Assembly: GCF_900105165.1 (NCBI RefSeq)
Contig: NZ_LT629740.1
Coordinates: forward strand, 4,092,001-4,156,000
From: Mucilaginibacter mallensis
GTDB lineage: Bacteria > Bacteroidota > Bacteroidia > Sphingobacteriales > Sphingobacteriaceae
DNA length: 64,000 nucleotides
Direction of reading: 5' to 3'
Shown here: positions 1 to 8,454 of the stretch, piece by piece
Layout: each line of letters starts with the position of its first letter
Numbering within the stretch: position 1 is the first letter of the stretch
Notes under the pieces: generated by a model
What the model was told of the DNA's origin: nothing
Seen by the model: only the letters and a program-made list of their open reading frames with translations
Database searches by the model: none
Program-made: the position numbers and the translations under genes

Positions 1-609
1 GCTGACCGCAGCGAAATGGTTGCCCACGTTTATGATACCACTTATGGCCTCATAAAAAATGGCGACGATACATTGGTTGTATTAGATGACTCGATAGTTC
101 GTGGTACTACGCTTAAGCAAAGTATATTAAAGATACTGGATCGTTTAGGTCCTAAAAAGATCGTTGTAGTTTCATCTGCTCCGCAAATCCGTTACCCTGA
201 TTGTTATGGTATCGATATGTCGCGCATGGGTGAGTTTGTGGCTTTTGAGGCGGCTATAAGCCTGCTGAAGGAGAAAAACATGGAAGATGTGATCCTGAAT
301 GTTTACCAGAAATGCAAGGATAGCGCCCATCTGACTAAAGAAGAGGTGGTAAATTATGTAAAGGCCATTTACGAACCATTTACCGATCAGGAAATATCTG
401 ATCGTATTGCAAAGATCATCACACCTGAAAAAACCAATGCCAAAGTACACGTGATATACCAAACACTGGATAACCTGCATAAAGCCTGCCCGGATCATAC
501 CGGCGACTGGTATTTCAGTGGTGATTACCCAACCCCGGGTGGCAATAAGGTTGTTAACCGTGCCTTTGTAAACTGGATGGAAGGTAAAAAGGACAGAGCA
601 TACGCATAA
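1..609 (+). CDS. purF: Amidophosphoribosyltransferase, C-terminal part
   Basis: The reading frame is open from base 1, so the gene starts before the window; 202 C-terminal residues are visible. PurF makes 5-phosphoribosylamine from PRPP and glutamine, the first committed step of purine synthesis, in the cytoplasm. The PRPP-binding signature VVLDDSIVRGTT lies near visible residues 26-38, followed by the conserved SSAPQIRYPDCYGIDM stretch typical of the phosphoribosyltransferase domain. The N-terminal glutaminase domain is outside the window. A strong intrinsic terminator follows the stop codon, so this looks like the end of a transcription unit. Identification is from family motifs and is secure; the truncation is only a window edge. 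Confidence 0.95.
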   Translation, partial: ADRSEMVAHVYDTTYGLIKNGDDTLVVLDDSIVRGTTLKQSILKILDRLGPKKIVVVSSAPQIRYPDCYGIDMSRMGEFVAFEAAISLLKEKNMEDVILNVYQKCKDSAHLTKEEVVNYVKAIYEPFTDQEISDRIAKIITPEKTNAKVHVIYQTLDNLHKACPDHTGDWYFSGDYPTPGGNKVVNRAFVNWMEGKKDRAYA

Positions 610-628
610 GCGTATCTGGAATATAATT

Positions 629-662
629 AAAGGGTGTTATACTTAGTATAATACCCTTTTTT
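629..662 (+). terminator. Intrinsic terminator after purF
   Basis: An 11-bp stem (GGGTGTTATAC paired with GTATAATACCC, one G-U type pair) with a 3-nt loop is followed by a run of six T. It lies 20 nt after the purF stop. Confidence 0.85.
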
Positions 663-722
663 GTTTTATGCCATTGTGTGTGATGAGGCTTTTTTAATAT
701 CTTAGCCTTTCATAATTTACCT

Positions 723-2117
723 ATGAATAAGAGACCGACCAACTACCTGTTACTTTGCATTTTTACTTTATTAACGTTTACTATAAAGGCACAGGATAAA
801 CTGCCATTACAACAACTTCAGCAACAATTTGTCGATCTGCGGTTTGGGATGTTCATACACTTTAATATCCCAACTTATATGGATCAGGACTGGCCTGATC
901 CGGAAGCATCCCCCTCCTTATTCAATCCAACAAAATTAAACTGCGACCAATGGGCAAAAGCGGCAAAATCTGCCAATATGAGCTATGGTTGCCTTACTAC
1001 TAAGCATCATAGTGGCTTTTGTATCTGGGATACCAAAACCACCGATTATAACGTAATGAATAGTCCGCTAAAACGGGATGTGGTTAAGGAATTTACGGAT
1101 GCCTTCAGGGCAAATGGTTTAAAGGTGATGCTGTATTATTCTATATTGGATACACACCATAAAATACGCCCACATTCAATTACTCAAAAGGATGTGGAGA
1201 TGATAAAAGCACAGCTTAGAGAATTACTAACTAATTATGGGCCAATATCAGCCCTGATTATTGATGGCTGGGATGCGCCATGGTCGCGGATATCATATGA
1301 TGATGTGCCTTTTGAAGAGATATACAATCTTGTAAAATCATTACAGCCCAATTGTGTAATGATGGACCTTAACGGCGCGAAATACCCGGCTGAGGGTTTG
1401 TATTATACAGATATTAAAACCTACGAAATGGGAGCTGGTCAGCGAATATCAAAGGAATATAACCGCATGCCAGCATTGGCCTGCTTACCAATTAACGGCT
1501 CATGGTTTTGGAAAACGAATGATCCAACCAGCCCGGTAAAAGACCCGGTAAAACTGGTGAATGATTACATTATTCCGTTTAACAAGGTTGATTGTAACTT
1601 TATACTGAATGTATCGCCCAACCGCGATGGCTTAATTGATGATAATGCTTTGGCCGCGTTAAGCAGCATAGGAAAAATATGGAAAAATGATGGCCCGGCA
1701 CCTCAACTACCTGTTATTGAGCCACCAATTATATCATCAAACCTGGCTAAAAATCAGCCATCAAACTCCAGTTGGAGCGATGATATGAATATTATGGATT
1801 TTGCCAATGATGATGATTTTACTACTTCATGGGTATCAAATCCTACAGTAAAACAGCCATGGTATGAAATTGACTTCGACAGGGATAAAGCATTTAATGC
1901 AATAGCTATTGCCGAAGAAAAAGCAAACATTACCAATTACCGTCTTGAATATTGTGAAAATGGGGTATGGAAAACACTTTTTGATGGCGAAAATGGTAAA
2001 CGCATCAAACTACACCGGTTTAACAGGGTATGGGGCAATAAAGTAAGGATACAGATCGGCAAGGCAGATCACCAGGTATCAATAGCCGAATTTGGTGTAT
2101 ATAATGAACGCAGATAA
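723..2117 (+). CDS. Alpha-L-fucosidase, GH29, secreted
   Basis: A 464-residue protein with a signal peptide of about 23 residues (hydrophobic core LLLCIFTLLTFTIKA, cleavage near AQ). The GH29 pattern is clear: RFGMFIHF near residues 40-47, TTKHHSGFCIWDT near 97-109, DVVKEF and LMLYYS-type strands, and LIIDGW whose Asp181 is the expected catalytic nucleophile position. After about residue 340 comes a beta-rich domain (KNQPSNSSWSDD, WYEIDF) resembling an F5/8 type C carbohydrate-binding domain. It would release fucose from glycans in the periplasm or outside the cell. It is a single gene between purF and a TonB receptor with a 41-nt gap to the latter, which makes co-transcription possible. The exact substrate cannot be told. 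Confidence 0.88.
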   Translation: MNKRPTNYLLLCIFTLLTFTIKAQDKLPLQQLQQQFVDLRFGMFIHFNIPTYMDQDWPDPEASPSLFNPTKLNCDQWAKAAKSANMSYGCLTTKHHSGFCIWDTKTTDYNVMNSPLKRDVVKEFTDAFRANGLKVMLYYSILDTHHKIRPHSITQKDVEMIKAQLRELLTNYGPISALIIDGWDAPWSRISYDDVPFEEIYNLVKSLQPNCVMMDLNGAKYPAEGLYYTDIKTYEMGAGQRISKEYNRMPALACLPINGSWFWKTNDPTSPVKDPVKLVNDYIIPFNKVDCNFILNVSPNRDGLIDDNALAALSSIGKIWKNDGPAPQLPVIEPPIISSNLAKNQPSNSSWSDDMNIMDFANDDDFTTSWVSNPTVKQPWYEIDFDRDKAFNAIAIAEEKANITNYRLEYCENGVWKTLFDGENGKRIKLHRFNRVWGNKVRIQIGKADHQVSIAEFGVYNERR

Positions 2118-2158
2118 TGATTATTTAATAACAGAATATTATAACTTTAGCACTGCCA

Positions 2159-4522
2159 ATGCTAAAGTTGAATTATCCACTAGCCCATATTAATAATCCC
2201 CTGTTAAAAACGTTTTTCTGTTTATTACTTATTTTTATAGGTATTCCGTCTTTCGCGCAAAAGAAATTCACCATAAGCGGCAATATTAAAGATGCCGCAA
2301 CAGGCGAGGTATTAATTGGTGCTACTGTACGTATTAAGGAGCTTTCGCAAAATGGCGCTGCCAGCAATAACTATGGCTTTTATTCACTCTCAGCACCTGA
2401 GGGCGACTATACTTTATTGATCAGTTACGTTGGCTATGTTACTGTTTCGCGCCAGGTTTCGCTGCATAAAAATGTGGCTCTGGATATTATATTGAATGCC
2501 CGTAACGATCTGACTGAAGTTGTAGTAAGCGCCAAAGGGCATAATAACGACAATGTAACATCGCCCGAAATGGGCGTTGAAAAGCTAAACATGTCGCAAA
2601 TAAATAATGTGCCCGTTTTGTTGGGCGAGCGTGATATTTTAAAAACTATATCCTTGCTACCCGGCGTTAAGGCGGCGAGTGAAGGCAATACCGGTTTCTA
2701 TGTTCGCGGCGGCGCATCCGACCAAAACCTGATATTGCTGGATGAGGCGATCGTATATAACGCTTCTCACTTATTTGGCTTCTTCTCCACCTTTAATTCA
2801 GATGCTATAAAGGATGTAAGCCTGTATAAAGGTGGCATGCCTGCGCAATATGGCGGCCGCTTATCATCAGTGCTGGATATTAAGATGGATGAGGGCAATA
2901 ACAAGGAGTATGTTGTAGAAGGTGGTATAGGCCTTATATCATCACGCATCAAACTGGAAGGCCCGATTGTGAAAGATAAGGGTTCATTTATGATCAGCGC
3001 GCGGCGTACTTATATCGATGCCTTTTTAAAAGCATCATCAGATAGCACGGTAAAAGGTAGTAAGCTTTATTTTTATGATCTGAATGCCAAGGCCAACTAC
3101 CATTTTGATGATAAAAACGCCATTTATCTTTCAGGCTATTTTGGTAAGGATGTATTGGGACTGAGAAATACATTCGGCACAAACTGGGGTAATGCTACCG
3201 GGACTTTGCGTTTTAACCATGTGTTTAACAGCAAATTATTCTCCAATACATCGCTGGTATACAGTAATTATAACTACACCATTCAAAGTTTTTTACCGGG
3301 GAATGATTTTAGAGCAGTATCAAAAATAACTGATATCGACCTTAAGGAAGACCTGCAATATTATATCAATAGCAACCATACCCTGCGCTTTGGTATCGAC
3401 GCGCTGCACCATAACCTGGCACCGGGCAGCCTGACCTCGAACGATAGTTCGAGCTTTAACACTAAAGTGATACAACGCCGCTACGGATTGGAGACCGCAG
3501 CTTATGTTAGCGATGAATGGCATGTAAACGATAAACTAACCCTGTTATATGGTGCGCGCCTTAGTGGCATATTTATATTCGGCCCGGGAACTTTTAGCAC
3601 TTATAATGCCGACGGTAATACATTATCTTCAAAGACCTATCAATCGGGTGATGTGGTAAAGAGTTATTTTTACCTGGAGCCGCGCCTATCAGCCAGTTAT
3701 AGTCTGAACGATCAAACATCGCTTAAAGCATCCTATAACCGCAATACACAAAATATTCATATCCTCAGTAATTCAAACAGCAGCACACCTACCGACTTGT
3801 ATGCCATGAGCAGCAACAATATCAAGCCGGAGATTGCCGACCAGGTATCAACCGGGTATTTCAGGAATTTTGACGAGAATATTTTTGAGTTCTCGACCGA
3901 AGTATACTACAAATGGCTGCAAAACCAGATAGATTATAAAGATGGCGCGCAGCTGATACTGAACCAGGATGTGGAATCGCAACTGGTGTATGGTACCGGC
4001 AGGGCTTATGGTATCGAGTTCTACTTAAAAAAGAAATACGGACGCTTTAATGGCTGGCTAGGCTATACACTCTCAAGAACCGAACGGAAGTTTGATGCCA
4101 TAAACAACGGCAATTACTTCCCGGCCACACAAGACCGTACACATGATATATCAGCAGTGGGCATTTACCAACTGAACAAACGATGGTCGTTTTCAAGTAC
4201 TTTTGTTTATGGTACGGGTAATGCAGTTACTTATCCAAATGGTAAATATGCTATTGGTGGGGTAACTACCTATTATTATTCGCAACGCAATGCTAACCGT
4301 GAACCATCAAATAACCGACTGGATATTGGCGCTACGTTTGAGGGGAAGCCGCATAAAAAATATCATTCCAGCTGGACATTTGGTATCTATAACATTTATA
4401 ATCACCGTAACCCATATGCTATTACTTTTCGCGATAGCAAAACAAACCCTGGCACAACGGAGGCGGTGGAAACAAGTTTATTCGGCAGAGTACCATCAGT
4501 TACCTGGAACTTTAAATTTTAA
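2159..4522 (+). CDS. TonB-dependent outer-membrane receptor with carboxypeptidase-like N-terminal domain
   Basis: A 787-residue protein. A signal peptide ends near FAQ (residue about 34). It is followed by a carboxypeptidase-D-regulatory-like beta-sandwich (FTISGNIKDAATGEVLIGATV, about residues 37-115), a plug domain (LLPGVKAASEGNTGFYVRGG and NLILLDE, about 165-255) and a C-terminal beta-barrel. At under 800 residues it is shorter than typical SusC proteins (about 1000) and closer to the FecA-like group paired with DUF4249 lipoproteins. It would import a ligand across the outer membrane with TonB energy. The next gene is the usual partner, 5 nt downstream, so the two form one operon. The ligand is unknown. 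A TAACTTTA sequence 10 nt before the start resembles a Bacteroidota -7 box. Confidence 0.9.
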   Translation: MLKLNYPLAHINNPLLKTFFCLLLIFIGIPSFAQKKFTISGNIKDAATGEVLIGATVRIKELSQNGAASNNYGFYSLSAPEGDYTLLISYVGYVTVSRQVSLHKNVALDIILNARNDLTEVVVSAKGHNNDNVTSPEMGVEKLNMSQINNVPVLLGERDILKTISLLPGVKAASEGNTGFYVRGGASDQNLILLDEAIVYNASHLFGFFSTFNSDAIKDVSLYKGGMPAQYGGRLSSVLDIKMDEGNNKEYVVEGGIGLISSRIKLEGPIVKDKGSFMISARRTYIDAFLKASSDSTVKGSKLYFYDLNAKANYHFDDKNAIYLSGYFGKDVLGLRNTFGTNWGNATGTLRFNHVFNSKLFSNTSLVYSNYNYTIQSFLPGNDFRAVSKITDIDLKEDLQYYINSNHTLRFGIDALHHNLAPGSLTSNDSSSFNTKVIQRRYGLETAAYVSDEWHVNDKLTLLYGARLSGIFIFGPGTFSTYNADGNTLSSKTYQSGDVVKSYFYLEPRLSASYSLNDQTSLKASYNRNTQNIHILSNSNSSTPTDLYAMSSNNIKPEIADQVSTGYFRNFDENIFEFSTEVYYKWLQNQIDYKDGAQLILNQDVESQLVYGTGRAYGIEFYLKKKYGRFNGWLGYTLSRTERKFDAINNGNYFPATQDRTHDISAVGIYQLNKRWSFSSTFVYGTGNAVTYPNGKYAIGGVTTYYYSQRNANREPSNNRLDIGATFEGKPHKKYHSSWTFGIYNIYNHRNPYAITFRDSKTNPGTTEAVETSLFGRVPSVTWNFKF

Positions 4523-4527
4523 ACGGT

Positions 4528-5331
4528 ATGCGGTATATGAAATTTAAATATCAGTTACTAATAGCAGCAATACTTTTAATTGTGGCCACATCATGCCAAA
4601 AAGTTATCGACCTGAAACTCGATAACGCCGCCCCGCAGTTGGTTATTGAGGGTAACCTTACAGATCAATTCGGGCCGCAGTATGTAATTATTACCAAATC
4701 AGTGTCCTTTACCAGCGACAATATCTTTCCGCCTGTAACCGATGCGGAAGTTACAATAGCTGATAGTTTGGGCTATAAGCATAAGTTAGGCCAAAGTAAT
4801 CCTGGGGTATATTCTATTTATCCTTTTGGTGGTATACCCGGTCATACTTATACTTTAACTGTACAAACCGGTGGTAAAATTTATACCGCAAAATCAACCA
4901 TGCCCTACCCTGTTAACCTTGATACATTAACCACAAAAACAGATGTTCTTAGTAATAAAGATCTGCGCACCGTAACAGTCGATTACCAGGATCCGGCAAA
5001 AATAGCCAACCAGTACCGGTTTATATTATACATAAACGGTCAGCAAGCCGGCGCCATTTTTACCAACGATGATAGTTTTACAAACGGCCGTTATGTAAAA
5101 GATGACCTGTTGCAAAACGGCATAGATATACACCCACTTGATACCGCCACAGTTGAGATGGAATGTATTGATAAAAATATTTATAAATACTGGTTCAGTC
5201 TGAGCCAGCAACAGGGTAATGGCCCGGGCGGCGGTACCACGCCAGCAAACCCACCATCAAATTTCAATAATAACGCTCTCGGATATTTTAGCGCGCACAC
5301 TACGCAATCAAAGGCAATAATTGTAAAGTAG
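4528..5331 (+). CDS. DUF4249-family lipoprotein
   Basis: A 267-residue protein. A lipoprotein signal peptide ends in the lipobox ATSC with Cys23 as the modified residue (QKVIDL follows). The sequence pattern LDNAAPQLVIEGNLTDQFGPQYVIITKS followed by VTDAEVTIADS is characteristic of DUF4249, a family that sits beside TonB receptors in Bacteroidota. It starts 5 nt after the receptor stop; an alternative start at 4537 (MKFKYQLL) would give a cleaner signal peptide. It is probably an outer-membrane or surface-exposed partner of the receptor. The molecular role of DUF4249 is not established. Confidence 0.85.
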   Translation: MRYMKFKYQLLIAAILLIVATSCQKVIDLKLDNAAPQLVIEGNLTDQFGPQYVIITKSVSFTSDNIFPPVTDAEVTIADSLGYKHKLGQSNPGVYSIYPFGGIPGHTYTLTVQTGGKIYTAKSTMPYPVNLDTLTTKTDVLSNKDLRTVTVDYQDPAKIANQYRFILYINGQQAGAIFTNDDSFTNGRYVKDDLLQNGIDIHPLDTATVEMECIDKNIYKYWFSLSQQQGNGPGGGTTPANPPSNFNNNALGYFSAHTTQSKAIIVK

Positions 5332-5339
5332 ATCTTTTT

Positions 5340-5409
5340 CACCCTCTTTGCGGTTTATCGCAGAGAGGGTCGACCAGCGTAGCGTAGTCGGGGTGAGTTA
5401 ACGGAGCGC
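5340..5409 (-). repeat. CCCTCT-type palindromic repeat, copy 1
   Basis: ACCCTCTTTGCGG paired with the following CGCAGAGAGGGT forms a hairpin, then comes CGGGGTGAGTTAACGGAGCG. It is the inverse of the copy at 38706-38776 and related to 5685-5757. Confidence 0.7.
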
Positions 5410-5426
5410 ATTAAAATATTATTCAT

Positions 5427-5520
5427 GTCATGCCGAACTTGTTTCGGCACCTCACAAGCTAAGTGGCCAGCATGATGTTGACATGTCCTGTGGGATCCTG
5501 AAACAAGTTCAGGATGACGG
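5427..5520. repeat. REP-like element, GTCATGC type
   Basis: GTCATGCCGAACTTGTTTCG at the left and CTGAAACAAGTTCAGGATGAC at the right form the outer arms of a large hairpin. A similar element is at 58079-58172. Confidence 0.75.
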
Positions 5521-5530
5521 GGACTTATTT

Positions 5531-5614
5531 GGGCGTTACCTCCGGCCATGCTATCCGCTCATACGCCTGCAGGCCTTAATCACAAGGCCGGTATCCGACT
5601 CCTATCACTAACGC
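5531..5614 (+). repeat. GGGCGTT...AACGC element, copy 1
   Basis: An 84-nt element that starts GGGCGTT and ends CTAACGC, containing CCGCTCATAC, an inner hairpin GGCCTTAATCACAAGGCC, and GGTATCCG. Homologous copies, all on the + strand, are at 26468, 38614 and 57969. Confidence 0.75.
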
Positions 5615-5642
5615 ATTTTACCCCCTCCGTCTCCTTCGTCGA

Positions 5643-5757
5643 CACCTCCCCCTAAGCTTAGGGGGAGGCCGGGTGGGGGTAAAACTCGCTCCGCCGACTC
5701 ACCCGGTCGTTGCTTCGCTCGACCACCCTCTCTGTCGCAAGCGACAAAGAGGGTAGA
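5643..5757. repeat. CCTCCCC palindrome plus CCCTCT-type repeat, copy 2
   Basis: CCTCCCCCTAAGCTTAGGGG is a near-perfect palindrome followed by GGCCGGGTGGGGG. Then come GCTCCGCCGACTCACC and the hairpin CCCTCTCTGTCGC/GCGACAAAGAGGG. The whole 5332-5773 gap is repeats; no gene is seen in it. Confidence 0.7.
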
Positions 5758-5773
5758 TAAAAGAAGATGCATA

Positions 5774-7174
5774 TCAATCAGTATGCAACGTAATAACCCC
5801 CGTATTTGTTGGTTTTGCCAGGTTGGTGCCATTGATTGTTACTCCCTTATAAGTCAAGTTTTCGGCATTGCTGATAACTTCAGGTTTGGGCGTATTAAGC
5901 ACGGTCACCTTTTTCAGGCTGATATTTTTGAGGGGATTGCCCTGTACGCCTACCGCATAAATACCCACCTCGCCAGCATAATTACAGGTTACGTTATCAA
6001 TAGTAAAGTTGTTAAAGTTGCAGGGATAATGGCCGCCACGTGAGCCATGATAATTATTCTCGAAGCGAATAAACCCGGCTACCGCGGTATCACATTGCAC
6101 GTTATGCACATGTATATCCTCGATAAAACCACCGCGGTCAAGGTTGGATTTAAAGTAGATGGCGCTCAGGCATTTTTTTATCTGCACGTTATACATATAC
6201 ACATTCCGCACACCTGCCGACATCTCACTACCGATACAAAGTCCGTTAGCTTTTGACCGGAATACACAATCCCTCACAATCACATTTTCGGTAGGCTGTC
6301 CAATGCGCCATGCATCCTGGTCGCGGCCGGCCTTAATGGCAATGCCATCATCGCCGCTATTAAAATTGCAGCGCTGTATCAGCACGTTGGTGGTTGATTC
6401 GGGGTCGCAACCATCGTTGTTTAAATTATGGCTATTGATGGTCACATCCTGCACCGTAACGTTATTACATAACACCGGGTGTATAACCCAATAAGGCGCA
6501 TCCAGAATGGTTATGCCTGATATTAATATGTTTTTACAGCCGAAGAACTGGATCATATCCGGTGGCAACTGCGCATTATTGTCACCAAATACGCGCTGGT
6601 AAACAGGCACGAGGTCGTGCCCCATTTGCCTGAGCCTGTTTTGCTCCGGCGAGCCTTGCGGTCGCCATTTGGCAAAATTTTTACTGGCTGATCCATTTAC
6701 TATACCGTGGCCTGTTATGGCAATATCAGAACATTGGTAGGCATAGAAAAGCGGCGAGTAATTATAGAGTTCCGTACCCTCCCAAAGCGTAAGTACAGCA
6801 GGTAAATAATCTTTTGGCTCGCCGGAGAATACAAGTTCAGCTCCATCATTAAAATGCAGGTTAACATGGCTCTTGAGTACAACAGGACCTGCGATGTAGA
6901 ATTTGCCTTGAGGTACAATAACCTCACCACCTCCGCTTACGCTGCACAAGCTGATCACCTTATTAAAAATAGCTTTGGTATCTGTTTTGCCATCAGCTAT
7001 TGCTCCGTAGTTTACGATGTTGAAAGTATCCCTTTTAAACTCAGGTACTTTAATATTTTTAAGGATCTGGTCGACAGGGGATACTGTTTTTTGCTTACGC
7101 TGAGCATCCGCATTGGCAGCAAGAATTAAAAAAAATGCTATCAGCAAGTATCTAAGTTTACGTTGGTTTATCAT
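5774..7174 (-). CDS. Glycoside hydrolase family 28 (polygalacturonase-like), secreted
   Basis: A 466-residue protein with a signal peptide (LLIAFFLILAANADAQ). The N-terminal motif FNIVNYGAIADGKTDTKAI is the usual start of a right-handed parallel beta-helix pectinase. GH28 active-site blocks are visible: NNDGCDPES (variant of NTDG), then GDDGIAIKAGRD with the Asp pair, then a GSEMSAGV block in the place of GHG, and later AIYFKSN (RIK-like position). The enzyme would cut galacturonan or rhamnogalacturonan chains in the periplasm. It is encoded alone, facing the TonB pair on the other strand, with a repeat-filled gap between. The substitution of the His in the GHG block is common in bacterial GH28 relatives and leaves exact specificity open. 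Confidence 0.88.
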   Translation of the reverse strand: MINQRKLRYLLIAFFLILAANADAQRKQKTVSPVDQILKNIKVPEFKRDTFNIVNYGAIADGKTDTKAIFNKVISLCSVSGGGEVIVPQGKFYIAGPVVLKSHVNLHFNDGAELVFSGEPKDYLPAVLTLWEGTELYNYSPLFYAYQCSDIAITGHGIVNGSASKNFAKWRPQGSPEQNRLRQMGHDLVPVYQRVFGDNNAQLPPDMIQFFGCKNILISGITILDAPYWVIHPVLCNNVTVQDVTINSHNLNNDGCDPESTTNVLIQRCNFNSGDDGIAIKAGRDQDAWRIGQPTENVIVRDCVFRSKANGLCIGSEMSAGVRNVYMYNVQIKKCLSAIYFKSNLDRGGFIEDIHVHNVQCDTAVAGFIRFENNYHGSRGGHYPCNFNNFTIDNVTCNYAGEVGIYAVGVQGNPLKNISLKKVTVLNTPKPEVISNAENLTYKGVTINGTNLAKPTNTGVITLHTD

Positions 7175-7269
7175 GGCAGATAATAAGATGAGTAAATTTA
7201 AATGATTATATTTAGTACCCTTATTTATATTAAAGATTTTACCTTTAGTCGCATTTTAAAGTTATCCAC

Positions 7270-8094
7270 TTGAAAAGACTAATTTTTACTTTTTGTTTGC
7301 TGCAGCTGTTTACACTAATCGCGTTTGCACAGGATAAGCAGATACCCTACGGCAATAACCCTGCCGCCGGTAAGTATTATAACATTCGCGGTATAAAAAT
7401 GTACTGCGAAGTTTATGGCAAAGGTAAGCCCTTGTTAATGATACATGGCAACGGTGGCGATATCAGCGCGTTCTCAAATAATATCCCCTACTTCTCCAAA
7501 AAATATATGGTTATAGTACCTGATAGCCGTGCACAGGGCAAATCAACCGATAGCCGTGATTCCCTAAGCTTTGAAATGATGGCCGATGATTTTGCAGCAC
7601 TGCTGGATGTAATGCACATCAAATCAACCTATGTGATCGGCTGGAGCGACGGTGGGATAAATGCACTGCTGCTAGCCATGCGCCATCCCGAAAAGGTGAT
7701 AAAACTGGCCTCAACAGGGGCTAATCTCTGGCCGGATTCTACTGCTATTAATCCTAAAGACTGGATAGGCGAGCGGGATGATTATAATGCTTCAAAAAAC
7801 AAGATATTTAAAACAGCCAAGGAAAAAAATGACCAGAAGATATTTCTACTGGATTGGTTTCAACCCAACATACCTTTGCTGGCGCTCAGAAAGATCAAAT
7901 GTCCGTCACTTATTATTGGCGGCGACCACGATGTGATCGTGATACAGCATACGGTTTTAATATATCAGAATATTCCGCATGCCTATTTATGGATCTTGCC
8001 CGATTCACCGCATGCTACTTTCCGGGCCCATACCGCTGAGTTCAATAAAAAAGTTGATGAGTTTTTTAGTACACCCTTTCATGTTTGGAATTAG
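7270..8094 (+). CDS. Alpha/beta hydrolase, secreted
   Basis: A 274-residue protein starting at TTG, with a signal peptide (FCLLQLFTLIAFAQ). The alpha/beta hydrolase fold is shown by LLMIHGNGG (oxyanion-hole region), VPDSRAQGKS, and the nucleophile elbow GWSDGG, whose Ser follows the G-x-S-x-G pattern. A late GGDHDVI segment and DSPHATF supply the expected Asp and His. The substrate cannot be predicted; such periplasmic enzymes are usually esterases or lipases. The next small gene overlaps its stop codon or starts 2 nt after it. Confidence 0.8.
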   Translation: MKRLIFTFCLLQLFTLIAFAQDKQIPYGNNPAAGKYYNIRGIKMYCEVYGKGKPLLMIHGNGGDISAFSNNIPYFSKKYMVIVPDSRAQGKSTDSRDSLSFEMMADDFAALLDVMHIKSTYVIGWSDGGINALLLAMRHPEKVIKLASTGANLWPDSTAINPKDWIGERDDYNASKNKIFKTAKEKNDQKIFLLDWFQPNIPLLALRKIKCPSLIIGGDHDVIVIQHTVLIYQNIPHAYLWILPDSPHATFRAHTAEFNKKVDEFFSTPFHVWN

Positions 8095-8312
8095 TTATGC
8101 AGCCTAATAATATATTGCACGGCAAAACGCTGGAAATGGTACTGAACGAACTGGTAGCACATCATGGCTGGCCCGAACTGGGTTACCGTATCCGCATCAA
8201 TTGTTTTTTGGATGATCCGAGTATTAAATCAAGCTTGAAATTTTTGCGCAAAACGCCATGGGCACGCAAAAAGGTAGAGGATCTGTATATAGAAACTTTT
8301 AGCAAACTCTGA
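8085..8312 (+). CDS. VF530-family small DNA-binding protein
   Basis: A 75-residue protein. LHGKTLEMVLNELVAHHGW, INCF, PSIKSSLKFLRKTPWARKK and VEDLY match the VF530 (DUF2132) family almost word for word. This family has a SAP-like helical fold described as double-stranded-DNA binding, with unknown cellular role. The longest frame overlaps the hydrolase by 10 nt, but an internal ATG at 8097, 2 nt after the hydrolase stop, gives the more typical start (MQPNN). It is probably translated from the same mRNA as the hydrolase. Confidence 0.88.
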   Translation: MELVMQPNNILHGKTLEMVLNELVAHHGWPELGYRIRINCFLDDPSIKSSLKFLRKTPWARKKVEDLYIETFSKL

Positions 8313-8357
8313 TTATCATGGGGTATTTTCGCTAAAGTCAGGTTTTTGTGGTGATAT

Positions 8358-8390
8358 TCATTGCCGCTGGTTAAAACCAACGGCAATGAA
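8358..8390. terminator. Hairpin between convergent VF530 gene and amtB
   Basis: TTCATTGCCG-C-TGGTT pairs with AACCA-A-CGGCAATGAA (one mismatch). There is no long T run, so the terminator function is inferred from its place between convergent genes. Confidence 0.5.
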
Positions 8391-8454
8391 CAGATAAAAT
8401 TCTTTCTAAATTATAGTAAACCACAAAGGAAGACTGGGAATTATAGTTGAATCG

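Noticed and set aside
1..609. purF as a truncated pseudogene
   Set aside because: The frame is open to the first base of the window; the truncation is only the window edge.
723..5331. A polysaccharide utilisation locus formed by GH29, TonB receptor and GH28
   Set aside because: The receptor partner is DUF4249, not SusD; GH28 is on the opposite strand beyond a repeat gap, and no regulator is present.
5340..5757. Possible rRNA, tRNA or riboswitch in the large repeat-filled gaps
   Set aside because: No tRNA acceptor/T-arm pattern or known riboswitch core is visible; the structure is explained by interspersed palindromes.
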